64,000 bases of DNA from Hirundichthys speculiger (GCA_018398805.1 JAGFBZ010000292.1:1364001-1428000), one strand, 5' to 3'; counted from the first letter of the stretch, positions 1-12,852 are shown. Notes: generated from the sequence alone by a model not told the origin. Numbers and translations: made by a program.

Positions 1-88
1 TAAATAAAAGTGACCTTTACACTACTTTTGAATTCATTATTTGATTTTCTGTATACAGTGCAATTAATCGTGAAACTTAAAGTTTTTA
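1..88 (+). repeat. Truncated end of an ATTAATCG-type DNA-transposon repeat
   Basis: The first ~60 bases match 46320-46400 closely (shared TTTACACTACTTTTGAATT, then a GCAATTAATCG motif). The second copy lies inside an element with TAGGG termini. Here the terminus expected after the AATTAATCG motif is degenerate, and the left part is cut by the window edge. Confidence 0.6.
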
Positions 89-301
89 AGGGATGGTAAG
101 ATGTTGTAAATGGTCTCTGGTTGTGCTCTAATGTATAATTTGTTTCTCTTTAAGTGACATCTCATATTTTTATGATAGGATTATATTGGGAGGGGTTCTT
201 CTCCCCCTCAGAAACTGTTATAAAACAGTGAGGTAGGTTGCTGTCTTTCAGAACACCTGTGAAGTGTACAAGTGTGTGTGGTGTTCTCCTTGCAAATAAA
301 A

Positions 302-882
302 CTAGAAAAGCACTTGGAGTGCGCAGACCTCCGTCAAGTGCAATAATTCCCCCATATAGCGATTTATACCATAAATATTAGTCGTACATATAGCACTGAC
401 AATATGGGACCGCTAAAAATGTACCATATCTTCCTTTATTTTGTGATGCACTCAAAAATAAATAATAATGCTATAAAGATTTCATGCAATATTTGTTTCC
501 AAAGTCAATATATTGAAATTAAACAACCTCAATGTTTTTATAGAGATTGCAATAAAATCCGCATTCTGGATCAGATCCGGATCAGCCTTTGAAATTCGAT
601 AGAGGTTCCCATTGTCAAATCCTGAACCAAATTTCATTAATTTTGGGGCAATAATTAATGGAGACAATGAGAAACAAAAGTTTTGGCCCCATTTACCACA
701 ATGTTATCGAAAATTTGAAAGTTATCCAGAATTCAGGATTTCTTCCGGGTCACACCCAAAAATGAAATCAGTTCTCCCTTTTCACGTGTCTGACAACTCC
801 TGAAATTTTTATCAAAATCCATCCATAACAGACAGACAAACAGATAAACACCGGCGAAAACATAACCTCCTTGGCAGAGTAG
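302..882 (-). repeat. Interspersed repeat, inverted partner of 58879-59272
   Basis: Read on the minus strand this stretch matches 58879-59272: a CCTCCNNNAAGG-type start, an ACAGACAGAC block, a stretch about an observed value versus expected GGATTCTGGATAA, and the end TGCTTTTCTAGTT. This copy carries about 170 extra bases at roughly 365-545 that the other copy lacks. It is a dispersed fish repeat of undetermined class with no coding capacity. Confidence 0.75.
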
Positions 883-1054
883 ATAAAAGCTTTTCCTCTG
901 CTAATATTCAACTGAGTCAGTTTGATGATTTAACAATTTTACTAAAACAATGAGATTTTCAAATCATCACAATCAGTGCTAATTTACATTTTACACACTG
1001 TAAATTCAGTTGTAAATTCATTGCCCATAGTTGGAAAAAAAAGAAAAAAGTCTG

Positions 1055-1089
<35 letters not shown>

Positions 1090-2937
1090 TATATAGATAG
1101 AGATAGAGATATAGGACAGTAGAAGTGTCAAATGTAACATCCGCTTTTCCATTCTGACTGGTTTTCAATTAAATTCAAAACCCAAACTGTCTTTATCTGT
1201 GAAAAAGGTAGTTATCTATTCCATGCAGTCATCTGTGGTCTTTGAATATTGATTGGTGAATATTAGGAGATGATTACCCTTTTAGCCTTTTAGGTAATGG
1301 AAACTCAGTCTCTTGGAGTTTGTCAAGTGAGGATGGGCTTTGAAAAGCAATACTATGGCTGTCCAGTTGCATAAAAATATTGTTTAAAAAAATGGTTAGA
1401 GCTAAATGAAGCAATTTAAATTTGACACCAAACAAGGATGTCATTCATAGTCTTTGCCTGGTTTATTGAACAAGTTCTATAAAACGATGGGACATGAAAT
1501 TATGGAGAGGAAGTACATTAATTAAAGGTTTACATGCTGTACCTGTGGATCCATAGGTGTTCGATGTTGTCTCAACTCATTTACATTTTTCAATTAAATT
1601 GAGATGAACTAAATTATAACCTATTGATCCCTAAAGGCAAACCATGACAGCCAACAGTGATAATACATCAATTTTGACAATCACAGACTTTTAGTTTTAC
1701 TCTTCAACATAATTGTATTATGTTTTTTCCTAGAAGTACAAAGAAGGATGCAATAATCTATTCATCCTTGGGATACCTAAGGGTATGACATCTGATTTTC
1801 ATTTGATTTTCTCCCTCTGTGACGTGTCCTCTGGCTATTTTATTCCCTTTAGATGTTTTATGTCAAACCTTAAGAGGAAGAGACTCTGTGATTTTTGTCA
1901 TGTAGTGTCTACAGTGTCTCACATAATAAAACATTTAGCCTTTTTCTTTTCTGGATGCAAATTAGATTTCTTAAGCCTTTTGTAGATGAAAAAAGGCAAA
2001 AGAACATAAAAAAAACTTTGTTTTGGCTGTTTTTCATTTATTCACATTTCCTTCAGTTTGCGTCAGTTCCCTCAGAACAGAATTGTTTCATATTTTATCA
2101 GGGAGGTCTTTAGTGTTTATGTAAACCTCAGGAGAGCTTAAAAGGTTTATCTGCACTGGGTAGCAATAACAAGTAGTAAACAAATGTGAATAGGGAAGAT
2201 TAAATAGAAGGATAAGGGGTAAGAAAAAGTGTTTAAGGAAGAAAGATAGAAAATGTGAAATCAAGCAAACAGATCAGAAAAGAGTAAAAAGGACACTGTC
2301 AATTTTGACCTTTACTTTCCCCTGAGAAGATTACGTCCAACTGTCTCCCAATCTGGCAGTTAAGATGGTCAGTGCAGCAGGGGCTGTTATAATCTACTAC
2401 AGGCCCATTCTCCAACCTCAACATGTGATTGTAGCCATCCCAGTGGTTTTACCCAGACCATTTGTCATTGGTTAGTACTTAATCCCAGGCCCTTGGAACA
2501 GCTATCACAGAGCTATAGAGGGTCTAATCAGTGTCTCAGATATGCTGCTTGAAAATCCATAAAAAAAACCTCTCTCTACTTAAATATTCATATTACAGTA
2601 TTTGGAGGATATGTGTATCCTTAGCATGACAGCTGTTGCAGTGCAAAAAAAGCATGTAGTAGAGAGAGAGGTTCCACAAATTCAAATGAACAATAAAGAT
2701 GGGTAAGTACAATTGTAAGCAATATTTTCAGCACATATGTCAGAGACAGTGAACAGCTTAATTCAGGCTTGTTAGTTTACAAAATTGGCAGAAGTTGGAT
2801 CACAAGTGAAAGAGAGAAAACGCATTACTTTTACTTTAAGGGGATTAAAATTAAACCATAATCCATTGCATCACTAATAGCTACTGTTTATCCAAATTAA
2901 GGACTTTTCCTCTTCTCATAATAATATCTCCAGGATG
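883..2937. other. AT-rich sequence without recognisable gene
   Basis: No open frame resembles a known protein. The only distinct structure is the CA/ATAG microsatellite near 1060-1112. Splice-like sites occur but none is tied to a believable exon. Confidence 0.6.
1057..1112. repeat. Compound (AC)n-(ATAG)n microsatellite
   Basis: About 14 AC units are followed by ATACATAT and TAGATAGAGATAGAGATA. The short minus-strand frame across it is low-complexity translation, not a gene. Confidence 0.95.
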
Positions 2938-3886
2938 TCCTGGATCTGCCCTGGGGCCTCCTCCTGCTTGGATATACCTGAAAAACCTCCCCATGGAGGC
3001 CTCCAGGAGGCGTCCTAACCAGACGCCCGAACTGCCTCAACTGGCTCCTCTACTAACTGACAGAAGATTTCTTCTCATCTTTAAGGGAGAATCTAGCCAA
3101 ACTGTAGAAGAAGCTAATTTCAGCCACTTGTACCCACAATCTTGTTCTGTTGGTGACTGCCACAGTTCAGGATCATAGGTGAGGGCGGGATCATAAACTG
3201 ACAGGTACATAGAGCATCTTGCCTTTTGGCTCAGCTCTTTTCTTCATCACAGCACACCAGTAAGAAAGTCAGCATTACTCCAGACACCGCACCAGTCCAT
3301 CTGTTGATCACCTGAGAGTGCATATTGTTGTTTTTAACTAGGTTGCAATCACTTGTTTCCAATGACGCAGTTTTGCATTTAGATTACATTTTATGTGACT
3401 ACACTGAAAGGATTGCTCTAATTTCACTGTGCTTTGTATAGTGACAATTAATAATCTTGAGTCATGAAGAAGCCTTAATAAACAAATAAAGTCCTATGTG
3501 TCTCTTAATGTCCCATAAACTCTTCAATTTGAGGCAGCACCTCAATCCCAACCCTGAGAGGCTCTTCCACCCTTTTCTACCTGAGAACCGTGGTGTCACA
3601 TTCAGAGGTGCTGATTCTCACCCCCGCAGCTTCACACTTGACAGCAGGCTTGATGACGAAAGCAGGAACACATCCTCTGTGAAAAGCAGAGATGAAATCC
3701 TGAGACCACCAAACCAGACCCCACAGAGGTCCACAGAAGCTATGAACACAATCAGTGGCAAGACTGATGTAGTACAGCTCCCACTCGTGATTAATCCAAT
3801 GCTTTCTCCAAGTCCACAAAGAACACATTGGTTGGGTTACCTCCCATGCTCACTCCAGGTCTCTGCCAAGAGTCCAAATTCATTTG
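2938..3886 (-). pseudogene. LINE reverse-transcriptase fragment, Rex3/RTE-like
   Basis: Minus-strand remnant of the 3' half of a non-LTR retrotransposon ORF. Near 2998-3050 the translation reads RSQLRQFGRLVRTPPGG, the C-terminal motif that follows the reverse transcriptase in these fish elements. Upstream parts of the protein lie at 3496-3886, where AGGTGCTGATTCTCACCC and CTCCAAGTCCACAAA are diagnostic of the family. About 170 bp of unrelated DNA (3323-3495) separates the two parts. Stops and indels interrupt every frame, so the copy is dead. The Rex3/RTE name comes from memory of the family; that it is a LINE remnant is more certain. A related fragment in the opposite orientation lies at 53888-54195. 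Confidence 0.75.
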
Positions 3887-5377
3887 GTATGCCACTGAAG
3901 CATCATGTTATCATGGATGTAATCATAAAATAAGCCCAGAGTCATATGAAATGCTGGTTGGATGTTTTCCAGCATGAAATCCAAGGCGATACATTGAAAT
4001 CCTGCTGTGGAATTCTTGCTCTTTGGAGTGCTAGTTGAAATCATATGAAAGTGTGAGGTGAAGTACAAACGACATCCCACATGGCTCCTTGTAGATTTTA
4101 CATGCTGCACGCTGTGGCCAACACCATCTCTTCTCATTCATACGTACCTGTCTGGCAGCAGTTATTTTACAGTTTTCATTCCTTTTGTTATCTTTTAACT
4201 TCTCCACTGTGGGACTGTCACTCGAATAATTTGGAGGCTGAGGGAAATGGATAGGAAACAGGAAGTGAGTGGAATAAAGAGGATGTGAAAGGGTAAGATT
4301 TACATGCGAAATTGGATATAAGGTGGATGGATTGGTTTCAAGGTTAATTGTCTTTCTGATTCATTGTGTCTTAAGTCAAAGTCAAGGACTTCAATTAATA
4401 AAATGATGTAATGTCAGCTCATGCTCATGTTTGCCCTGTGTTTTTAGAGAAAAACGTAAGCTCTTGCTTTTATGTACATGGGACTAAAAGAGAAAAATGA
4501 ACGTGTGTGCATACCATATATGAGAGCTCTTTAGCAATTCATAGGGGTAAATTTTAAATTCAGAGAACATCATCCAAGCATTTAACTTGTTTTTTGAAAA
4601 ATTGTTCTTATCACAGAAAAATACAGACAAAAACAAGAAATAGAATTCCCTGAAAAAAAAGAAAACTGAAAAATCAAATAACAATAACTCATCAAAAAAT
4701 GAATTGGCTGTTAAAAGTAATTTCTTTGCAGGTTCCTTCTGCAGAAAAGACCATTTAAAAAACTGGTTAGAGGAATTACAGGTGTACCAAAGTGACAGCA
4801 GTTCGAACATGGGAACAAAGACATTCCTTTATCTGAAGCTACGCTGAATACTGTGGACAACAATAACAAGTTAATGAAGGACTGCTTCTGCAGCATGAAG
4901 AAACTAGTCTTTATTGGACTGTGTACCAGCACTGAATGTGTCAAGCTTAAGAAATGGACTTAATTAATAGTTCTTTAAATGCAGAGCCTCTCAGAGTTTG
5001 CTATGGTTTGGAGGTTAATTTGGTGGTTTTGGTTTTCATGTTTTCTAGGTTTGATCTGTTTGTCTTTTGTTCTTTTCTGTTAATTTTACTCCCTGTTTTA
5101 CTTTGAAAGTCTCTTTCTTTGTGGACAGCTGGGCAGTGAGGCTTCCGACGTCATCATTTTTGGCTCCTCCCCTAAATGAAGCAAGCCTACATACGCGCTT
5201 CACGAAAACGCCCCCTCCATCACTCAACAAAAGCCTCAAAGCCTCGGCACATGACCCCAAGGTTGAATAATCCAGTTCTCAGAGAAAACACCAGAGCTAA
5301 ATCTTAGAAAGTCCAAGTCCAGACCTCAGCCCAAATGAAATGCTGCATTGGGACCTTAAGTGAGCTATACATGAAGA
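3887..5377. other. No recognisable gene or repeat
   Basis: AT-rich DNA. A short CpG-containing stretch at 5145-5230 stands out in composition but shows no TIR, promoter motif or coding similarity that I recognise. Confidence 0.5.
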
Positions 5378-5385
5378 ATGTAATG
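5378..5385. repeat. 8-bp target-site duplication of the hAT MITE
   Basis: ATGTAATG, repeated exactly at 5679-5686. Confidence 0.93.
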
Positions 5386-5678
5386 CAGTGTTTCTCAACC
5401 TTTTTTCATGCGAGGCACCCTTTAAATTCATGAAAAATCTGAAGGCCCCCCAAACTTCAGATAGGTTATGTGCCGTCCGGCCTGAATTTACTTAACTGTT
5501 GTGTCCTATGATTTTATTATGAAAGATTCCACTGCCTTAGTATTTGAGTATTAATTTAGACAATTATTTATTATATTACATTAGTTTATTTATTAATTTT
5601 GCTTATTTTGCATACTGTCAGATGCGTTTCTGCGGCACCCCTGAGGGGGGCACATGGCACCCCGGTTGAGAAATACTG
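5386..5678. mobile_element. hAT-superfamily MITE (293 bp)
   Basis: The ends are imperfect inverted repeats: CAGTGTTTCTCAACC on the left and GGTTGAGAAATACTG on the right (one mismatch). They are flanked by a perfect 8-bp target duplication ATGTAATG (5378-5385 and 5679-5686). An 8-bp duplication with CAGTG...CACTG-like ends is the hAT signature. There is no coding capacity, so movement would have needed a transposase from elsewhere. Confidence 0.93.
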
Positions 5679-5756
5679 ATGTAATGTTTTATAGTGCGCT
5701 CAAAACTAAAAAAAAACAAAACAAAAAAAAATTGCCTGACAAAAGGCGCAAACAAA

Positions 5757-6242
5757 ATATATTTTATTGTCGTTGTAACAAGTACAGTGAGATTAAAAGT
5801 GCCACCCAATCTGTACATCAATCTAATACAAAAACATACAATAAAAGCAGCTAAAGAAGCAGGTATAAAACAAGCAGAAACCCATCACTCACACACACAA
5901 GCGTTCATTCTGTTATTGCACTGATCCCTTTAAAAACATACTGCACATGAGATGTGCTTTTCACTATTGAGGATGGTGAATGTGGTTGGATAAAAACAGT
6001 TTTTTTAATCTGTGTGTCCTTGTTTTAATTGTTCTGTACCATCAATCTGGCAGCAACAGTTCAAACAGAAAGTGTCCTGCGTGAGAATTGTCCTTAACAA
6101 CATTGCGTGGCTTTTTGAGGCAGCGGGAAGCGTGTAGTTCTTCTAGAACTTGGAGAGGTCAGACGACGATCTTCTGAGCTGTTTTGATGACCCTCTGGAG
6201 CGCTTTCCTCTGAGCTACTGTGCAGCTGCTGTACCACGATAT
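5757..6242 (-). pseudogene. L2-like LINE 3' end with ORF2 C-terminal fragment
   Basis: On the minus strand, 6242-6110 translates as WYSSCTVAQRKALQRVIK and then TAQKIV before a stop. This is the post-RT C-terminal motif of fish L2/CR1-group LINE ORF2. It is followed by a 3' tail ending near 5757 in the TTTTATTGTCGTTGTAACAAG motif seen at the ends of these elements. The remaining coding part is absent (5' truncation is usual for LINEs). A homologous fragment lies at 36831-37375. Confidence 0.75.
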
Positions 6243-7969
6243 TTTTGGAACATCTTCACTACTTTGTGATTTGTCTTGGCAGACATCTCATGAATCTCAT
6301 GACAAAAACTTTAACTGTAACTTCTAACTAAAAGGGAATGTCCAAAAATGTATAAAAAATGAAAAATTGAAATGATTCACACTTGTGTCTTCATATAAAT
6401 GAATACAAAGATTACAATATGTATGAAAACAGAAGTATAAACACTTGAAAAACAGATTCATACAATAAAAATAAAAAGTATTTTTCCAATGAACAAAATT
6501 GATCAGAAAACTAAAATCCCTCTGTAGCTAAACAAATTTAATGTCTTTATATCCCAAAAACATCTCTCCTCCCCTCATTTACCTGAACATATTACTGGGC
6601 AGTATCTTTTCTGTCCAGTTTGTCAAGTCTGTCTTGGTGAATATGACACATCAGGGAAGTTAACAGGCAATATGATACTTACATTGCTCGCTTTTTGAAA
6701 CAACGCTGTAATTGTTTTTTCATTGTTGACCCCACCAGGGATTGGCTGCAGGCCAGGAGGACAATGTTAACATCTTAAATCTCATCATTTCAGTTAACAA
6801 TTATTGCTTACTAAAATACCATTATAAAAATAACAACATTAAAAGATATACACCTAAAGCTGAGAATGCTGTTATTTTAAATAACAGATAAATAGCAGAT
6901 AGGGACCAATATGAATCTGGGGGGGACATGTCCCCCTGTCCCCAGTGCCATCTGCGCCCTTGGAAATAAACCCAGTATATAGTCCAGTATTAAACTAATA
7001 AGTTTACCAGCTGGAAACTGGTGAGCCAACTGGAGTGTGATGTAAATGGTAAAAGCTTTTATTCTTTCTACATGGCTGCAGGTCTGCAGCCCAGTGAAGG
7101 AAGGAAGGAAGGAAGGATGGAAGGAAGGAAGGAAGCCCCAGGGAGCCCCACTATAAGGAATATTGGCATCCATTTAACTTACCAAAAGAAAACTGAAATT
7201 TACTGAAGAACACCAGATTATATCAATGTAAAAAAAGACAATCACAGTTGCAAAGAGTTTGAGCTCATTTTTATCTGTTCTCAATGTTCTAACCAGGAGC
7301 AGGAGACAGAGGTCAGAAGGAAACTGCCCATTAAAGATATCAGTGATAATATTCGCAACCCCTTTTAAACTTGGCTTATCAGAACAACAAACATTTGAGG
7401 TAATTGGAGGTGTACCAGGGATGATGCAGATATTTTGGCTCCATTTATTATGAAAATTTTGATTATTCTTGCTTATATATGCTACAGTGAAAGGAGAGAC
7501 TCCCTACTTTAATATTCCTGCAACTCTAATTGATCAAAATACCTAAAATTACCAGACGCCCATTTGAACATATAAAATATCTGCTCTACATCATGCTTCT
7601 GCTGTACGGCCCTGGATGGTCTGAACGCACGCATGAAAGGAAGTTACAATATTGTCGTTCAACAAGACAGCCGTGACAGAAACTTTTATGCACCCGTGCA
7701 CACCCAGACAGACACACAGGAATATTTTTCTTGCTGTCAGCCTCCGTGTTTGATTTACTAACAGAAGCACAACAGACACACCCGTGGATTCAAACACAGA
7801 TTCAAACAGTCTTATGCCCCATTCACAGATCCAAATTGGTCATACATCCTCTGGTCGTCCAGGTAGTTTGTAAAAGTATTTTCTTTGTCCTTGTAGGGAC
7901 CAGGAAATACTCATGTTACATTATTTAAGTAAATATCTCTGTGTACACACCTGCCTGTCTTTGGCTGTG
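6243..7969. other. AT-rich stretch, mostly without structure
   Basis: Holds a (GGAA)n tract at 7095-7136 and a GGGGGGACATGTCCCCC palindrome at 6919-6935 followed by GCGCCCTTGG. The latter resembles one end of the hAT family at 14759-16407, but no second end was found. No credible exon. Confidence 0.5.
7095..7136. repeat. (GGAA)n microsatellite
   Basis: About ten GGAA/GGAT units in tandem. The frame across it is repeat-derived. Confidence 0.95.
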
Positions 7970-9450
7970 CAGTCATATGAAAAAGAGTGTACACTCTCTT
8001 TAAATTCTATATCTTTTTCATATCAATACATAATAATGAAACAAAAGAAAATCTGATCTTAACCAGGTATTAAAATTTGACATAAAAACATATATAATTT
8101 TACTTTCATTTCATTAATTTATTTGACAAAACAATTACTGAAAACTGCATCAGTAAATGGACCCTGACTGCTTCCACAGAAATCATTTTTTCGTCCATGT
8201 TTTTCAAGTTGTTGCTAATCAAACACATTTCATTATCTTCAAGCGTCACCGCCTCGATTTAAAACATAAGTTTTGTCAGCACACAATGACAAGGAGGAAA
8301 GGCATCAGCAGCTAACTGATAGAAAAGCAATTGTTGCTGCTCAACAATCTGGGAAGGATATAATAGGCTAAGTTCAAACTGTTTGGAACCCATCATTCTA
8401 CATTACAACAATTTTTCCTGAAAGGATATCATTTAAGGATGTACCAGCATGTCCAAATCACATGACCAATTTAAGATGACATAGTAGCAAGATGCAGCTT
8501 GCATTGACAGTGTGGACTTTGAACTATGTACCAGTTAAATTGTGTTTATAGGCGAAGTACAACTAGGAGATATAAACAGTAATTTAAGGCATGCTTTTCC
8601 TGAATATTGTCATCATGTTTGGTGTGCATTTGGTGCAGGAAGAAACGGGAGAAGACGGGCTATTCTGAGGAAGCTGCTCTGCTAGCTGAAACAACAGGAT
8701 TGCAAGAACAAAAAAAAAAAAAACAACAACAAAAAAAATGCCCCTCTATCTTGTGGTGGACAGGATCTCTATTTTTGGGACAAATAATTTATGCGTGGCA
8801 TCAGCGACACCTGATTGTTTTGTTCAAAATAAGCCTGAAGCATAGCCAGAATTTTTTATGTTAATAGTTGTATATAACCTCAATTGTTCGCTAAATTTGT
8901 GCATACGTTTTTGAAATTTATTTTTGCAATGTCAGTTATAAAAATGGTTTGTTAAACATGTTTGTGGATTTCACAGTAAAAAACAACAACAAAAAAACAC
9001 AAAACTTTTTCTGATGTTATGGTTTTTGTGTGATTTGAGGACCAGTGTGTTAATACAGTATATCAAAATGAAAGAAAATATAATTGTAATGTCTCACTTA
9101 AGAGCTTATGCTGAAAAGAAACAATGCCAAACCTGTCAAGGTAAACAATTTCTAATGCGAAATATATAGAGGCAAAATCAAAAGTAGTCAAAAACAGCCA
9201 ATTATGCGTAAACCTCAGCGGGTTAAAACAGCTGCCAGTCTTTCCGGGAATGGAAAGACGAACAGTTTTAGTAGGTTCACTTGAAGGTTTGACCGTATCA
9301 AGATCAGAAAAACTACAAAAAACCCCAAACTACGTTTTAGACACCACAGGCCTCAGATGGAGTGGTAAGTGTTAAAGTTCATCACAGCACAGTCTGGATA
9401 AAGATACATAAGGATGGCTTCTTTTGGAACCTTGTCATTTTCCACCAGGC
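7970..9450 (+). mobile_element. Tc1/mariner-like transposon remnant, split by an insertion
   Basis: The left terminus CAGTCATATGAAAAAG at 7970 and the following untranslated region match a fish Tc1-like family. The start of the transposase frame is visible near 8285-8400, with wording equivalent to the DNA-binding helix-turn-helix region. The matching continuation (AAAACAGCTGCCAGTC onward) only resumes at about 9222 and runs to about 9450. The ~820 bp between 8401 and 9221 is foreign to the family. Catalytic DDE regions and the right terminus are missing. Frames are broken, so the copy is inactive. The family assignment is from remembered consensus. Confidence 0.7.
8401..9221. other. Unidentified insert inside the Tc1-like remnant
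   Basis: This block separates two contiguous parts of the Tc1-like element. It contains A-rich tracts (8709-8737, 8980-9000) but no terminal inverted repeat or duplication that I could define. It may be an older insertion or a rearrangement. Confidence 0.4.
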
Positions 9451-12400
9451 CCCTTTTGTTCATTCAACCCCTCCTCTAAATACAGTCCCACTCCTTCAAA
9501 TATTCAAACCCTCATTTCTGCACTACTTATGAAGCCTTTTGGGCAGCAAAAAAAAAAAAAAAAGGGACAAAAGTCTCTACAAGCTTTCAGATGTAAACAT
9601 TTTTACCCCAATATTCCCAGCAGTTCCTGTCAAACTATGTAAGATTAGATAGAAGAATCTTTGAAAGCTGCCTCCAGGTATGTTCACACATGAATTTGAG
9701 TGAGCTACTCAAGGATGGGCAATGATCAAAGGCTATTTGATTTGATTTGTTTGTACGCTTTGGTTATGCATTGTCCAAAAAGGGAAACCTTACCTCACTT
9801 TAATTACAATGTGAGTTCTGTCAAAAAGGGTTAATTTCTCTTTTCAGAATCTAGTGTTTTTCTGCATATTGGATTGGATATTCTTTTGTCCAGCCTTATA
9901 TAGGCGTCATCAATAAAATGCTTCAAACACGCCTTCAAAACAGTCCCATCGCTATGTACAACGCCATTGACTAGCATTGGCTGAAAAGGCGCAATCTGAT
10001 TGGCTGATGCTCATGTGAAAAGCAGCTTGTACATGTGAGCACGGTGTTATTCTTTCTTGCCCATCTTTCCCTCCTGAACGCAAGTGTTCAGGCTATTTTT
10101 TAATTGGTCAGTTTGCTGGAAAGGCTACACAAAAATTACTGGATCGAACTTTAAGTTTGCTGTAGTAATGACAAATGGCAAAAAGAACCATCAATTTTTG
10201 ATCCAAATACAAGTCAATTCATTAACTTGACAAAAATAGCTATAAACTGTGTTGGAGGATCGGCTAAGTGCCAAGACTTTCACGTCTTCTACATCAACAA
10301 ATGTTCAGCTTATATGCTTCTTATGTTCTCTTCCTTTCTGTCTTTGTCTTTACTTTTACTCTTCCTTCGTGTGGATACTTCTCATTTCTTTCCGTCACTC
10401 TTAATATTCTCCTTTCCTCCATTTTTTTTTCCCTCTTCTACTGTTATTTGATTTTTCAGTTTTCTTTTTTTTCAGGGAATTCTGCTGTTTTTTTTCTACA
10501 CAGATGCATACTTGTGTCACATATCAGAGAGGATCATCTTCCTCCTCCCCGTTGATGACTGTTTTACATTTCTTATTTATTTTATCCATCCTTAATGCCA
10601 TGCTTTAGTCTCTTGTTTGGTCCTTTTTACTTTCCTGCTTTTTTTCCCTTCAGTCCTTGTGTGTAACTGCCTCAGGTCCTTCCCTTCATCATTGCTTTTT
10701 AATCCTTTGTAGCATCCTTTTATTGATTCTCTCAGCTGTTCTACTTTCCTTTTTCACTCATTCTTACACTATTCCATGTATGCTTGCCTGGTTCACCCTT
10801 CTCTCCCCTTTCATCTCCATTTTGCCCAATTCAACCCTTTTTTTTCTTTTTTCATCTTCTTTACAGCCTTTCTACCACTCTCTCCGTGCCTCTTTGCCTT
10901 TCCTACTTTCACTTATTCACCTGTTCTGTATTTGATTCCTCTTTCCTCTCCTAAACTCTTGAAATACGATCTTTCAGTGTGTGTGTGTCTGATACAACAC
11001 ACACACACACACTCCGTCTCTCACATGCTCACGCAGTCTCAGGATAGTCTTCCCTTGAAGGTGATGAGCTGAGGGGATTTATCTGTTTGACTGCCGTTTG
11101 ACAGTTTGACACACACGTATACACTTCAGTGAACTATATGTGCTGCCATGCGCAGTTTACCAGTAAAAATACCATTTAGCTCGTCAGTTCATCCGCCTCA
11201 CAACTCCTCTACATTCTTGTTTGCCTTTTCTTACTCATTAACGCAAGCGTAATGCTCATTAAAGTGCGTATAGATTAATGTATGAAGAATGGCACCAAGC
11301 CTGCAAGGTTAAAGTGTTTTGTCTCCCAAAATGTCTGTGAGTCTGCATCCAGCAACATCTTCTCCAGGAATGTCAATCTGTGCTACAAAGCCTTCTCTAA
11401 ACCAGCTCGGATAAAGCCATTAATCACAGATAATTAACCTTTGATGATGTCACTCACACTTACAGATTCATTGGCTGAGACCAGCTCCATCTCGGTACGC
11501 CGTGTCGTGTAATAAGCTTTTGCATTGATTTTATTGTCACAGCTGAGTGTTCTTCTCTGTAATGAGGGAGGAAAAAAAAGAAGAATATCATTGTTGCTTG
11601 TGTATGTGGTCTGTAGTGCTGCCCTGTCATTAAAAAAATGTGAAAAACACTTGGGAGGTGATGAAGTGGTAAGCAGCTCATTCAGAGTAAGAAATTGGAC
11701 CGTTCAAGCACAGCGGAGAGGCTACGGCTTGATCATTCTGTCGGCAGGCTCCGGGTGTTAGGTGATTAAATGCATTTACTATGCTTCATTTCATCCCTGG
11801 GAAATGTTGTAAAGTTTTGCCAGTGGATGTATGGAGGAAGAGACAGATAACAGTTGTAGCTTTGACCTCTTAAAATAGTTTTCTGATCAGAGTTAAACAA
11901 AGCTTAGTTTCTTTCAAAGATGATGCCATAGTAGCAGCTTGGTTTGGTTGGTTGGTTTTACCTTGGAAAAGATTTTTGGGCACCAGTGAACTTTGATTAG
12001 ATAGAATGTAGACTGGAAATCAGAGTGAGGGGAATGCCTGTAGCAAAAGCTCACCAGGTGAGGACTCAAACCTGGGTCAGCCACCAGCAAGGACTTATGT
12101 CGTCTCTGTTTATGAGATTTATTTCTATTTTTCCTATTATATTCTGTTCTATTACCTTTCATAATGTGCAATGGGGGATATTTCACAATTTGTTTCAACC
12201 TTTATATCCTGAAGGTTTTTCCCATGGAGCCATCTGGAAGCCTTCATTTTATTCTGTTGGAAAAAAGAAATAAATAAATGAATAAATAAATAAAACTTTG
12301 CAAACAGTTTGGATCACTGTTCTTTAGTGGGTTGCTTTAAGCCATCAGATCAATTCAGAGCTGAAACCAGCAGAAAAAAAGCGTATTCTTCACAGTAAAA

Positions 12401-12852
12401 GGTGTCTGGCAGAGTGGAGCAGTCAATACAGCAACAACAAACAAACAAACAAACATGGTTTTCTCTATACAGGAGTATATTTTTAAAATTTTGCTGGCAT
12501 CATTTTGATGGACAGGATCGTTAAAATGATGCCAGTCTTTAGTCTATTGTTTACTGCTGATATTTCAGTTTACATTATTTATTGCTATTCTTTGGTTCCC
12601 AACTCTCAAAGTTCAGGGTTCACACATTAAAGTCGTGATCCGCATCTCTGAGCGTCTGTGACCTGATCCCAGCCAGTCCACGTGTTAAAGGTTCCTTCAA
12701 GAGTCAAGCTCCACATTGCTACCGACCCAACAAAATAATAACTGGTTTACTATTGTTGCCGTTTACCTTCAGACAAACCCATCCTCTCTGCAGATATCTC
12801 AGCAGATTCATATTCTCTCCTTAGCCGGGGGACATTCTGCTTCTCCTGAACC
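9451..12852. other. No gene seen; long pyrimidine-rich tract
   Basis: The + strand is strongly C/T-rich from about 10307 to 10960, which produces several leucine/serine/phenylalanine-rich frames with no protein similarity. A TG/CA inverted microsatellite lies at 10976-11010. A short repeat-like segment with an ACTCAAACCTGGGTC motif (12030-12090) looks like a degenerate SINE piece. (AAAT)n lies near 12268-12293. Confidence 0.5.
10976..11012. repeat. Inverted (TG)n/(CA)n microsatellite pair
   Basis: GTGTGTGTGTGT is followed 9 bases later by ACACACACACACAC, so the strand can fold into a short hairpin. Confidence 0.85.

Noticed and set aside
3496..3933. 145-codon + strand frame
   Set aside because: It is the antisense of a LINE reverse-transcriptase fragment coded on the minus strand.
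6919..6965. Possible second copy of the CAAGGGCGTAACC-ended hAT family
   Set aside because: Only a GGGGGGACATGTCCCCC/GCGCCCTTGG similarity at one side; no partner end or 8-bp duplication.
10227..11072. Hydrophobic frames that look like membrane proteins
   Set aside because: The DNA is a pyrimidine-rich tract, so every frame is rich in Phe, Leu and Ser; frames overlap and have no conserved motif.
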